From the NCBI GenBank assembly GCA_958295645.1, contig OY282361.1, forward strand, positions 1,144,501 to 1,208,500: a DNA stretch of 64,000 nucleotides, given 5' to 3'. The first letter of the stretch is position 1; each line of letters begins with the position of its first letter. Positions 25,770 through 34,348 of this stretch are shown here, piece after piece. Under the pieces are notes generated by a model. That model was not told the origin of the DNA. It did not search any database and worked only from the letters and a program-made list of their open reading frames with translations. The stretch comes from Longimicrobiales bacterium. GTDB taxonomy: Bacteria > Gemmatimonadota > Gemmatimonadetes > Longimicrobiales > Gaopeijiaceae. Made by a program: the position numbers and the translations under genes.

Positions 25770-27776
25770 GGTTCGCCAGGCGGAGAAGCAAGCCCGCCGA
25801 CGGTTCGCGGTGGGACGCTCGTGGTCCCTTTCCACAACCAAGACCTCCCCGAGTACTGGCCCGTGGATATCGTCTTCAGCAGCACGTTCGGAATGGGCGC
25901 CCGCATCAGGCACGTCTCGTCCAATCGGACCCCGTGGCGCTCGAACGGAAACCACTGTTGCAAATAGCCGTAGAGCACCCGATCCGGAGGCAGGTCCCCG
26001 GCGCTTGCCGGCACGGTGTGAAGAAAGAAGTGCGCACGCGTGTCGGAACGGCTGCACGGCTCCTTCACATACGTCAGGCCGTCCGGTTCGACGTAGACGT
26101 CGTATACGGAACGGATGGCCGGCGTGCCCGCCACGGCCGATTCGTACGCCTGCCGATACCGTCTTGCCGTCGGATCGTCCTCCGGCAGGGCCACCATCGC
26201 CACCTCCATGATCGTGCTGTTGTACACCTTGCGGCTGTGGATCACGGGTCCGTACAACGGCCGCCATCCCGAAAAACCGCGATCGACGTAGATGCTTGCC
26301 ACGAAGTCCGCCCCTTCGGCGAACACTAGGCGCTCGCGCTGCTCCGGCCGCAGAATTGTCCGGTTGCGTTGAATTTCGGCCCCCTCGGCCTGCACGTTGA
26401 TCCGCCGGTTCGGGTAGCGGGCCAGCAAGAACTCCAGCGCCTCGCGGTACGGCTCGTCCCAATACGCCATCTCGTACTGTTGGGCCAACTGCTCGGGCGC
26501 GCCCTTGTCCACCAACGCGTTGAAGTAGAGCGCCTCGTACGGATGCAGCCGGACCATGGCGGCCACCGTCCAGACGACGCCGAGCCCCGCCAAGCAATAG
26601 AGGCCCGCCTTCGCCCTCGGCCTGCGCAACGCCGACGCCGTCCAATGCAGGCCCGCGCCCGCCAGCAACGCGAACGGGGCATGGATGAAGTAGAGATGCC
26701 GCCATCCGTTGAAGAGCGTGGGCCGAAGAATCATCACCGCCGCAACCGGCGCCAAGAAGCAGCCCGCGACCAACAGCAGGAACCGCAGGCGGCCGCTGCG
26801 AAGCGCCTCGCGCGGACGCGCCGCGGCCTTGGCCAAGACGAGCGCCGTGCCCAGCAGGCCCAAGACCAGCGCCACCGGCGGCGTCGTGACCCCGAACCAG
26901 ACCGGCACGTAGCGCCTCGGCAAGTCGTAGCTCGACACTCGCTGGCCCTGAAACAACTCGTGCAGCGGGTTGGGGTGATCCGCCGCGACCGCAAACGCCT
27001 CGGCGAGCCCGCCCAGGGGATCGTGCCACAGATAGGGCCAGGTCGCGTAGAGACAGGCCGCGCAGGCCAGCAAGAAAGCGCCGCACGCCAGAAGAACGCG
27101 CCTTCGCTCCTCCGCTCCGCGCGCCAAGACGACGTCGCACAGTTGCAGGGCCACGACGCCGCCGACCAGCGCCACGCCCATGATCCGCATGGAGACGAGC
27201 AGGCCCGCGGCCGCGCCGGCGAGCGCGAACGACCGCCACGTGCCCCGGTCGAACGCGCGCCAAGCCCAGAAGAGAGCGATCATGAACATCGCCGCGAACG
27301 GAACGTCCTTCGAGTTGAAGAACGAATGCGCGTACAACCGAGGATGAAGCAGGAACATCAGCAACGCGAGCAGCGCCGCCGCCCGGCTGCCGGTCAAGCG
27401 ATGCGCCAAGAGCGCGCAGAAGAATCCTCCCAGAAGAAAGAACAAGTGCGACAGCAGGTGCCGGGCGAGGTGGACGCCGCGCGTGTCCTCCAGTCCCAGA
27501 ACGCCTTCGGAGAGGAACCACAGCGGAAGCTCGAACGCCACCCCCTGGATGCGGTCGAAGTCGTCCATCATGTCGGTGTTCTCGCCCGTGACGTAGTCGG
27601 CGGCCCGGACGGCCATTTGGCGCCTGCGGTGCTCGTCCGTCGACACGCCGTAGTCGTCGACTGCCGCAACGCCCACTACTGCGAAGAGGAGACACGCGGC
27701 GAGCCAGACCAGCGCCGGCCGGCGACGGAGCGCCGCGCCGAGACCGCTGGACGCGAAGAGGGCCCCGCGGCTCACG
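24037..27776. repeat. Tandem duplication, period 2006 bp (family I glycosyltransferases)
   Basis: Arms of about 1.73 kb at 24037-25770 and 26043-27776 are nearly identical at the DNA level, with differences concentrated in two short patches in the C-terminal coding part. Outside the arms the two genes diverge strongly. Confidence 0.9.
25766..27775 (-). CDS. Polytopic glycosyltransferase (GT-C/PMT-like), family I copy 2
   Basis: Tandem twin of the adjacent gene, 2006 bp away. It has the same membrane architecture, with STDEH in the first loop and HSFFNSKDVPF. The 669-residue protein diverges from its twin around residue 460 (INVQAEGAEIQRNRT against IHMQARSDVVQFSRE) and in the last 80 residues, while the helices differ at only a few positions. 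It starts at GTG 27773-27775, overlapping the stop of the family II remnant (GTGA). This overlap is probably the original junction between family II and family I genes. Confidence 0.83.
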   Translation of the reverse strand: MSRGALFASSGLGAALRRRPALVWLAACLLFAVVGVAAVDDYGVSTDEHRRRQMAVRAADYVTGENTDMMDDFDRIQGVAFELPLWFLSEGVLGLEDTRGVHLARHLLSHLFFLLGGFFCALLAHRLTGSRAAALLALLMFLLHPRLYAHSFFNSKDVPFAAMFMIALFWAWRAFDRGTWRSFALAGAAAGLLVSMRIMGVALVGGVVALQLCDVVLARGAEERRRVLLACGAFLLACAACLYATWPYLWHDPLGGLAEAFAVAADHPNPLHELFQGQRVSSYDLPRRYVPVWFGVTTPPVALVLGLLGTALVLAKAAARPREALRSGRLRFLLLVAGCFLAPVAAVMILRPTLFNGWRHLYFIHAPFALLAGAGLHWTASALRRPRAKAGLYCLAGLGVVWTVAAMVRLHPYEALYFNALVDKGAPEQLAQQYEMAYWDEPYREALEFLLARYPNRRINVQAEGAEIQRNRTILRPEQRERLVFAEGADFVASIYVDRGFSGWRPLYGPVIHSRKVYNSTIMEVAMVALPEDDPTARRYRQAYESAVAGTPAIRSVYDVYVEPDGLTYVKEPCSRSDTRAHFFLHTVPASAGDLPPDRVLYGYLQQWFPFERHGVRLDETCLMRAPIPNVLLKTISTGQYSGRSWLWKGTTSVPPRTVGGLASPPGEP

Positions 27777-28541
27777 GTTCGCCAGCATTGCAGGGCTCCG
27801 CTGCCGACGGCTCGCGGCCAAGCACGCCGGCCGGCGCCAAGTCGTCCTGCCCGGCTCGTGTCGGCTCGGCGGGCCAGTACGCCATGCGAAAGACCTTCCC
27901 GCCCGAGGTGTCCGCCGCTACGCAGTAGTCGTGGCCGCCCTGCCCGAGCAGATGCGCCACGTGTGCGGCATCAAAAAACTCGTCCCACGCCTTGGGGTTC
28001 GTCATTGGGCGCCAGGCGTGCCGTCGTACGTGCTCCAGGCGTGCCAGAACGAACGAGACGCGTAGTCCACCACCGTCGTCACCTCGTCGGTCCGCAGGGG
28101 CAACGTCAGATTGCGCGCCGCCAGCGCCAAGCCGACGCCGATCGCAACCGCCGCGAAAGCGGACTCCGTCCAGGTGACGCGCGCGACCCCCGGGCGGCCG
28201 ACATCGGGAGAGGCCGCGAACAGAGGCTCAAGACCGCGCCGAAGCGCCAACATTCCGGCCCCCAAGACCACGGAGGCGACCGCCAGTTCGCGGAGCAGAC
28301 CCACGACTACGGCGTCGGACGGGCCCTCCAACACGAACACGCTGCCGTCCGGCGACAGCCAATCCACGAAGTCGCGGACCCTCCCGACCCCCCACTGAGC
28401 AACGACGACCGAGCCCGCAGCCGCCGCGACCAGCGCCCATCCTGCCGCGGCCACGCCTCGAGCAAGACGGGCATCCCGCCCGAGCTCCCCCCCGTCCGTC
28501 ACTCCGGTCCGCCGGACTCGAGAAGTCGTGTCGCCGCTCAC
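27772..28541 (-). pseudogene. Internally deleted family II glycosyltransferase
   Basis: The 179-residue N-terminal piece (28002-28541) matches the start of the family II genes at 29.5-38.8 kb through WHAWSTYDG. The C-terminal piece (27772-28005, 77 residues) matches their end from NPKAWDEFFDAAHVA to the stop. More than 400 codons between are missing, and the junction shifts frame, ending the first part with a TGA that overlaps the ATG of the second (ATGA). The start is GTG 28539-28541, fifteen bases past trxA. A seven-G run at 28488-28494 lies near the start. Both pieces could still be translated, but neither can be a working transferase. Confidence 0.88.
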
Positions 28542-28555
28542 CCGGTTCGGGACGC

Positions 28556-28888
28556 CTACAAGTGCTGTTCGATCTTCTGCTCGAGGTGCGCCTTCGGCAC
28601 AGCGCCCACCACGGTGTCCACAAGCTTTCCGCCCTTGAAGAAGAGGATGCTCGGGATCGAACGAACGCCGAAGCGAACCGGCGTCGACTGGTTCTCGTCG
28701 ACGTTGAGCTTGCCGACCCGCATCCTGCCCGCAAAGTCGTCCGCGATCTCGTTCACGACCGGCCCCACCATCCTGCAGGGCCCGCACCACTCGGCCCAGA
28801 AGTCCACCATCGACAAGCCTGCGCCGTCCTCGATCTGGTCGACGAAGTTGTCGTCGGTGATCGTCACTACGTTCGTGCCTTCCGCCAT
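28556..28888 (-). CDS. trxA: Thioredoxin
   Basis: Cytosolic thiol-disulfide reductase of 110 residues. The active site is FWAEWCGPCRM, the cis-proline loop is RSIPSILFF, and FKGGKLVDTVVGA ends the fold. The ATG 28886-28888 is preceded by GGAGAAGCAGAGG. The same promoter, RBS and first 18-20 codons recur, fused to other sequence, in the three repeat junctions to the right. It is divergent from mce and followed within 15 bases by the deleted glycosyltransferase. Confidence 0.96.
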   Translation of the reverse strand: MAEGTNVVTITDDNFVDQIEDGAGLSMVDFWAEWCGPCRMVGPVVNEIADDFAGRMRVGKLNVDENQSTPVRFGVRSIPSILFFKGGKLVDTVVGAVPKAHLEQKIEQHL

Positions 28889-29013
28889 CCTCTGCTTCTC
28901 CGTTTTGTCGGGACGCGGTTGGGCGCGCCCTGCGCCCGGCCCGCGTGCGCTCCGCGTTGCCACAAGCTATTGTAAAGATATCCGTTCCCGCGCTTCACCT
29001 GCCCGGCCCCTCC
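28889..29013. promoter_or_regulatory. Divergent trxA/mce promoter region
   Basis: A 125-bp spacer with the only AT-rich stretch nearby. On the minus strand TACAAT at 28969-28974 is a good -10 for trxA, with a leader of about 75 bases; the -35 is weak. The rsmI upstream region keeps TACAAT at 39789-39794. The three array junctions have TACAAC instead. Confidence 0.5.
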
Positions 29014-29421
29014 ATGTCCACAAGACCGGTCGCGCCGGCGTTGCGGCTGGACCACGTCGCCGTCGCCGTCGCCTCGCTGAAAGACGCGCTGCCCGCGTTC
29101 GAGCGCCTTGCGGGGCGCCCGGCGGAGTCGCCGCAACGGGTCGAGCCGCAGGGGGTGGACATCTGCTTCGTCGGCCGCCTCGAACTCCTGGCGCCTTTTC
29201 GGGCGGGCAGCCCTGTCGCCCGGTTCCTGGAGCGGCGCGGGCCCGGTCTTCACCACATTGCGTACCGGACGGACGACTTGACCGCGCTGATGCGGCGCTT
29301 GGCGGACGAGGGCTGCGAGTTCACCTCTGCGGAACCCATGACCGGAGCGGGCGGCCACCGGGTCGCGTTCGTGCACCCGCGATCCACGGGCGGCGTGCTC
29401 GTCGAACTGGTCGAGAAGTAG
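29014..29421 (+). CDS. mce: Methylmalonyl-CoA epimerase (VOC family)
   Basis: Converts (S)- to (R)-methylmalonyl-CoA in propionyl-CoA use; cytosolic and metal-dependent. Metal ligands are recognisable in LRLDHVAVAV, GPGLHHIAYR and the C-terminal VLVELVEK. The length of 135 residues from the ATG at 29014 is normal; an upstream ATG at 28945 would reach into the trxA leader. There is no convincing SD. The left half exists only here; the right half (from 29212) recurs three times in the array, and a further two-ended remnant lies at 39835. Confidence 0.9.
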   Translation: MSTRPVAPALRLDHVAVAVASLKDALPAFERLAGRPAESPQRVEPQGVDICFVGRLELLAPFRAGSPVARFLERRGPGLHHIAYRTDDLTALMRRLADEGCEFTSAEPMTGAGGHRVAFVHPRSTGGVLVELVEK

Positions 29422-29503
29422 CCTGCCCAGGGCGGTTTCCTGCGCCGGCGAAGCGCCCGAGCCCGGTCCGATCTCTGAGCGCGAAGAAGACCTCGCGGCT
29501 CAC
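29321..29503 (-). pseudogene. Remnant of a family I glycosyltransferase start, antisense to mce
   Basis: The GTG at 29501-29503 overlaps the copy A stop as GTGA and opens a 60-codon frame starting MSREVFFALRDR. Its first 24 bases match the family I start (MSRGALFAS) with about three changes; after that the similarity stops. Identical remnants follow copies B, C and D at 31746-31928, 34170-34352 and 36594-36776. I read it as the trace of a lost family I gene rather than a real product. Confidence 0.5.
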
Positions 29504-31545
29504 GGATCGCTGCCAGCATCGCAGGGCTCCGCTGCCGGCGGCTCGCGGCCAAGCACGACGGCCGGCGCCAAGTCGTCCTGTCCGCCTCGCGTCGGCCCGG
29601 CGGGCCAGTACGCCATGCGAAAGACCTTCCCGCCCGAGGTGTCGGCCGCTACGCAGTAGTCGTGGCCGCCTTGCCCGAGCAGACGGGCCACGTGCGCGGC
29701 CTCGAGCAACTCGTCCCAGGCCGTGGGGTTCGCCATTGGACGCCAGGCGGGCGAGTTCGCCTCGTCGTCGATGAACACGAAGAAGCGAGCGGCGCGGCCC
29801 CCGCCCTCCCCGCCGCCGATTTGGCTGATCCAGGTCTTCCCGTTGCCCAGAAAGGGGACGATGACGGGGAGGCTCACCGCGTGCCCCGCCTCCGACAGGT
29901 AGACGGCGATCAGTCTGCTCGTCGTCCGGGTGGCCGCGACATAGTCGCCCGGCTCCAGCTCCGCCGCGACCGCAGCAACAAGAGCCGCCGCGTTCGGGGA
30001 GTTGGTCGTCTCCCGGGCGAACCGCTCCTGCACTCCAGGTCGTGTGGCCCACACGGCGAACATGCCCGCGACGGCCAACACGCCGGCAACGCGCATGGCC
30101 TGAGGCGCCCGGCCCCTCAATTTCGGCAGCGCCCGCCCCAGTGCGGCCTCCCACAGCACGGCGGCCCCGGCGCCCGCCAAGACCATCGACACGAACAACA
30201 GGAAGAGCGTCATGCGCGGATCCAGCACAACCGGCCGCACGAGAAGAACCGCTCCCATCCCGGCCACGGCAGCGGCGGCGAGCAGGCCGCCGCGACCCGT
30301 CCGCCGACCGGGCACGGCCACGCCCGCCGCCAACGCCAACGCCAACGCCACCTGGGCCCACGCGGGCGTCGCCGCGTGCCATTTGACCCAGGCGACCGTA
30401 TGCATTGCCACGAACCGATGTCCACCGGGCACGGCATCTGGTTGCACGAAGCGGTTGTTCAGCAGAGCGTCGGGTCCAGCGCCGGCCAACACGGGCGCGT
30501 AGAGCAGCGCCGCCAAGCCCAGCGCCGCGCCCGACCACGCCGCCGCCTTCAAGGCGAACCGCGGCAGCGCCCCAGCGCCCCGCTCCCGCCAGCACAGGAG
30601 AAGCATCCAGCAGACCGCCACCGCCGCAGGAAGCACCATCAGCGGCATGACGAAGAACCCCAGCCCCACCGCCCCCGCGTACCCCGCCCACCATCGCCCC
30701 GCCTCCGGCCGCCTCGCCGCCTCGCTCCCGCACGCCATGGCCAGCACGAAGCACAGCAGCATCAGCGTGTACCCCCGCGCGTTCGAAGCGTACTCCACGA
30801 ACAGCGGCGACGTCCCCAGCAGCGCCGTCGCGAATCCCGCCGCAAGTCGTCCGTGCTCTCGCCGCACGAACCACCACGTCGCCGCAAGCGCCGCAACGGC
30901 CGCCAGGAACGCCGGCATCCTGAGCGCCACCGGGTCCCAGCCGCCCAGCCGATGCGCAACCCAGACCAGCAACGTGTGCAGGACATGGTTGTTCGGCACG
31001 TCGTACGTGCTCCAGGCGTGCCAGAACGACTGGGACGCGTAGGACAGCACCGTCGTCGCCTCGTCGGTCCGCATGGGCAACGTCAGGTTGCGTGCCGCCA
31101 GCGCCACGCCGGCGCCGATCGCAATCGCCGCGAAGGCGGCGTCCGTCCACGTGACGCGCGCGGCCTCCGGGCTACCGGGATCGGGAGAGGCCGCAAGCAG
31201 AGGCCCAAGACCACGCCGAAGCGCCAACATCCCGGCCCCCGAGACCGCTGAGGCGACCGCCAGTTCGCGGAGCAGGCCCGCGACCACGGCGTCGGACATG
31301 CCCTCCAACACGAACACGCTGCCGTCCGCCGACAGCCATTCCGCGAGGTCGCGAACCCTCCCGACCCCCCACTGAGCAACGACGGCCAAGCCCGCAGCCG
31401 CCGCGACCAGCGCCCATCCCGCCGCGGCCACGCCTCGAGCAAAGCGCGCATCCCGCCGCAGCGGCGCTCCCCCCTCCTCGCCGCCCTCGATCTGGTCGGC
31501 GAAGTTGTCGTCGGTGATCGTCACTACGTTCGTGCCTTCCGCCAT
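29500..31545 (-). CDS. TrxA-leader::glycosyltransferase fusion, family II copy A
   Basis: A polytopic GT-C/PMT-like glycosyltransferase of 681 residues whose first 18-20 residues (MAEGTNVVTITDDNFADQIE) are those of the neighbouring thioredoxin. The join is in frame through EGGEEGGAPLRRDARFARG to the transferase. Family features are TLPMRTDEATTVLSYA (likely catalytic acids in the first loop) and YASNARGYTLMLL, about eleven hydrophobic helices, and a C-terminal domain ending HDYCVAADTSGGKVFRMAYWP. A six-G run at 31469-31474 in the linker sets the frame. The start, SD and part of the promoter are copies of trxA's. Sugar and acceptor are unknown. Confidence 0.8.
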   Translation of the reverse strand: MAEGTNVVTITDDNFADQIEGGEEGGAPLRRDARFARGVAAAGWALVAAAAGLAVVAQWGVGRVRDLAEWLSADGSVFVLEGMSDAVVAGLLRELAVASAVSGAGMLALRRGLGPLLAASPDPGSPEAARVTWTDAAFAAIAIGAGVALAARNLTLPMRTDEATTVLSYASQSFWHAWSTYDVPNNHVLHTLLVWVAHRLGGWDPVALRMPAFLAAVAALAATWWFVRREHGRLAAGFATALLGTSPLFVEYASNARGYTLMLLCFVLAMACGSEAARRPEAGRWWAGYAGAVGLGFFVMPLMVLPAAVAVCWMLLLCWRERGAGALPRFALKAAAWSGAALGLAALLYAPVLAGAGPDALLNNRFVQPDAVPGGHRFVAMHTVAWVKWHAATPAWAQVALALALAAGVAVPGRRTGRGGLLAAAAVAGMGAVLLVRPVVLDPRMTLFLLFVSMVLAGAGAAVLWEAALGRALPKLRGRAPQAMRVAGVLAVAGMFAVWATRPGVQERFARETTNSPNAAALVAAVAAELEPGDYVAATRTTSRLIAVYLSEAGHAVSLPVIVPFLGNGKTWISQIGGGEGGGRAARFFVFIDDEANSPAWRPMANPTAWDELLEAAHVARLLGQGGHDYCVAADTSGGKVFRMAYWPAGPTRGGQDDLAPAVVLGREPPAAEPCDAGSDP

Positions 31546-31636
31546 CCTCTGCTTCTCCGTTTGTCGGGACGCGGTCGGGCGCGCCCTGCGCCCGGCCCGC
31601 GTGCGCTCCGCGTTGCCACAAGCTGTTGTAGGACAT

Positions 31637-31846
31637 CCTGTCGCCCGGTTCCTGGAGCGGCGCGGGCCCGGTCTTCACCACGTCGCGTACCGGACGGACG
31701 ACTTGACCGCGCTGATGCGACGCTTGGCGGACGAGGGCTGCGAGTTCACCTCTGCGGAACCCATGACTGGAGCGGGCGGCCACCGGGTCGCGTTCGTGCA
31801 CCCGCGATCCACGGGCGGCGTGCTCGTCGAACTGGTCGAGAAGTAG
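31637..31846 (+). pseudogene. mce 3' fragment (array junction 1)
   Basis: Matches the intact mce from PVARFLERRGPGLHH to the stop. The 5' half is replaced by the trxA leader at the join GGACAT/CCTGTCG. No proper start codon precedes it, and the N-terminal metal ligand is lost. Confidence 0.92.
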
Positions 31847-31924
31847 CCTGCCCAGGGCGGTTTCCTGCGCCGGCGAAGCGCCCGAGCCCGGTCCGATCTC
31901 TGAGCGCGAAGAAGACCTCGCGGC

Positions 31925-33856
31925 TCACGGATCGCTGCCAGCATCGCAGGGCTTCGCTACCGACGGCTCGCGGCCAAGCACGACGGCCGGCGCCAAGTCG
32001 TCCTGTCCGCCTCGTGTCGGCCCGGCGGGCCAGTACGCCATGCGAAAGACCTTCCCGCCCGAGGTGTCGGCCGCTACGCAGTAGTCGTGGCCGCCTTGCC
32101 CGAGCAGACGGGCCACGTGCGCGGCCTCGAGCAACTCGTCCCAGGCCGTGGGGTTCGCCATTGGACGCCAGGCGGGCCAGTTCGCCTCGTCGTCGACGAA
32201 CACGAAGAAGCGAGCGGCGCGGCCCCCGCCCTCCCCGCCGCCGATTTGGCTGATCCAGGTCTTCCCGTTGCCCAGAAAGGGGACGACGACGGGGAGGCTC
32301 ACCGCGTGCCCCGCCTCCGACAGGTAGATGGCGATCGGCTTGCTGGTCGGGTCAGGGGCCGCGACGTAGTCGCCCGGCTCCAGCTCCGCCACGACCGCGG
32401 CAACAAGAGCCGGCGCGTTCGGGGAGCCAAACGCCTCCCGGGCAAAATGGCCCGCCACTCCAGGTCGCGTGGCCCACCCAGCGGATATGCCCGCGACGGC
32501 CAACACGCCGGCAACGCGCATGGCCTGAGGCGCCCGGCCCCTCAATTTCGGCAGCGCCCGCCCCAGTGCGGCCTCCCACAGCACGGCGGCCCCGGCGCCC
32601 GCCAAGACCATCGACACGAACAACAGGAAGAGCGTCATGCGCGCCTCCAGCACAACCGGCCGCACGAGAAGAACCGCTCCCATCCCGGCCACGGCGGCGG
32701 CGAGCAGGCCGCCGCGACCCGTCCGCCGCCCGGGCGCGGCCACGCCCGCCGCCAACGCCACCGCCAACGCCACCTGGGCCCACGCGGGCGTCGCCGCGTG
32801 CCATTTGACCCAGGCGACCGCCGTATGCTTTACCAGGAACCGATGTCCCCCTGGCACGGCATGCGCTTGCACGAATTGGTTGTTCAGCAGAGCGTCGGGC
32901 CCAGCGCCGGCCAGCACGGGCGCGTAGAGCAGCGCCGCCAAGCCCAGCGCCGCGCCCGACCACGCCGCCGCCTTCAAGGCGAACCGCGGCAGCGCCCCAG
33001 CGCCCCGCTCCCGCCAGCACAGGAGAAGCATCCAGCAGACCGCCACCGCCGCAGGAAGCGCCATCAGCGGCATGACGAAGAACCCCAGCCCCACCGCCCC
33101 CGCGTACCCCGCCCACCATCGCCCCGCCTCCGGCCGCCTCGCCGCCTCGCTCCCGCACGCCATGGCCAGCACGAAGCACAGCAGCATCAGCGTGTACCCC
33201 CGCGCGTTCGAAGCGTACTCCACGAACAGCGGCGACGTCCCCAGCAGCGCCGTCGCGAATCCCGCCGCAAGTCGTCCGTGCTCTCGCCGCACGAACCACC
33301 ACGTCGCCGCAAGCGCCGCAACGGCCGCCAGGAACGCCGGCATCCTGAGCGCCACCGGGTCCCAGCCGCCCAGCCGATGCGCAACCCAGACCAGCAACGT
33401 GTGCAGGACATGGTTGTTCGGCACGTCGTACGTGCTCCAGGCGTGCCAGAACGACTGGGACGCGTAGGACAGCACCGTCGTCGCCTCGTCGGTCCGCATG
33501 GGCAACGTCAGATTGCACGCCGCCAGCGCCACGCCGACGCCGATCACGACCACCGCGAAGGCGGACTCCGTCCAGGTGACGCGCGCGGATTCCGGGCGGC
33601 CTGAGTCGGGAGAGGCCGCGAGCAGAGGCCCAAGACCGCGCCGAAGCGCCAACATCCCGGCCCCCGAGACCGCTGAGGCGACCGCCAGTTCGCGGAGCAG
33701 GCCCGCGACCACGGCGTCGGACATGCCCTCCAACACGAACACGCTGCCGTCCGCCGACAGCCATTCCGCGAGGTCGCGAACCCTCCCGACCCCCCACTGA
33801 GCAACGACGGCCAAGCCCGCAGCCGCCGCGACCAGCGCCCATCCCGCCGCGGCCAC
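31925..33856 (-). CDS. Family II glycosyltransferase copy B, trxA leader out of frame
   Basis: Same polytopic transferase as copy A (TDEATTVLSYA, YASNARGYTLMLL). The linker here has five G instead of six (33894-33898), so a ribosome starting at the trxA-type ATG (33967-33969) reads a 141-codon nonsense frame. The nearest start in the transferase frame is the internal GTG at 33854-33856, which gives 643 residues and begins at VAAAGWALVAAAAG, just before the first helix. The transferase frame itself is open further upstream, so the gene is otherwise intact. Whether it is expressed, silent or frameshifted cannot be told from sequence. Confidence 0.7.
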   Translation of the reverse strand: MAAAGWALVAAAAGLAVVAQWGVGRVRDLAEWLSADGSVFVLEGMSDAVVAGLLRELAVASAVSGAGMLALRRGLGPLLAASPDSGRPESARVTWTESAFAVVVIGVGVALAACNLTLPMRTDEATTVLSYASQSFWHAWSTYDVPNNHVLHTLLVWVAHRLGGWDPVALRMPAFLAAVAALAATWWFVRREHGRLAAGFATALLGTSPLFVEYASNARGYTLMLLCFVLAMACGSEAARRPEAGRWWAGYAGAVGLGFFVMPLMALPAAVAVCWMLLLCWRERGAGALPRFALKAAAWSGAALGLAALLYAPVLAGAGPDALLNNQFVQAHAVPGGHRFLVKHTAVAWVKWHAATPAWAQVALAVALAAGVAAPGRRTGRGGLLAAAVAGMGAVLLVRPVVLEARMTLFLLFVSMVLAGAGAAVLWEAALGRALPKLRGRAPQAMRVAGVLAVAGISAGWATRPGVAGHFAREAFGSPNAPALVAAVVAELEPGDYVAAPDPTSKPIAIYLSEAGHAVSLPVVVPFLGNGKTWISQIGGGEGGGRAARFFVFVDDEANWPAWRPMANPTAWDELLEAAHVARLLGQGGHDYCVAADTSGGKVFRMAYWPAGPTRGGQDDLAPAVVLGREPSVAKPCDAGSDP

Positions 33857-34060
33857 GCCTCGAGCAAAGCGCGCATCCCGCCGCAGCGGCGCTCCCCCTC
33901 CTCGCCGCCCTCGATCTGGTCGGCGAAGTTGTCGTCGGTGATCGTCACTACGTTCGTGCCTTCCGCCATCCTCTGCTTCTCCGTTTGTCGGGACGCGGTC
34001 GGGCGCGCCCTGCGCCCGGCCCGCGTGCGCTCCGCGTTGCCACAAGCTGTTGTAGGACAT

Positions 34061-34270
34061 CCTGTCGCCCGGTTCCTGGAGCGGCGCGGGCCCGGTCTTC
34101 ACCACGTCGCGTACCGGACGGACGACTTGACCGCGCTGATGCGACGCTTGGCGGACGAGGGCTGCGAGTTCACCTCTGCGGAACCCATGACTGGAGCGGG
34201 CGGCCACCGGGTCGCGTTCGTGCACCCGCGATCCACGGGCGGCGTGCTCGTCGAACTGGTCGAGAAGTAG
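34061..34270 (+). pseudogene. mce 3' fragment (array junction 2)
   Basis: Same fragment as the first junction, 2424 bp further on. It lacks the first half and any usable start. Confidence 0.92.
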
Positions 34271-34348
34271 CCTGCCCAGGGCGGTTTCCTGCGCCGGCGA
34301 AGCGCCCGAGCCCGGTCCGATCTCTGAGCGCGAAGAAGACCTCGCGGC

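Noticed and set aside
28002-28005. In-frame TGA in the transferase remnant as a selenocysteine codon (selA is present)
   Set aside because: The TGA arises from a frame-shifted deletion joint; the full copies have no cysteine there and read another frame.
31505-31846. Open frame joining the antisense trxA leader to the mce fragment as a new gene
   Set aside because: The start codon is the complement of the trxA leader, there is no SD, and the epimerase N-terminal half is missing.
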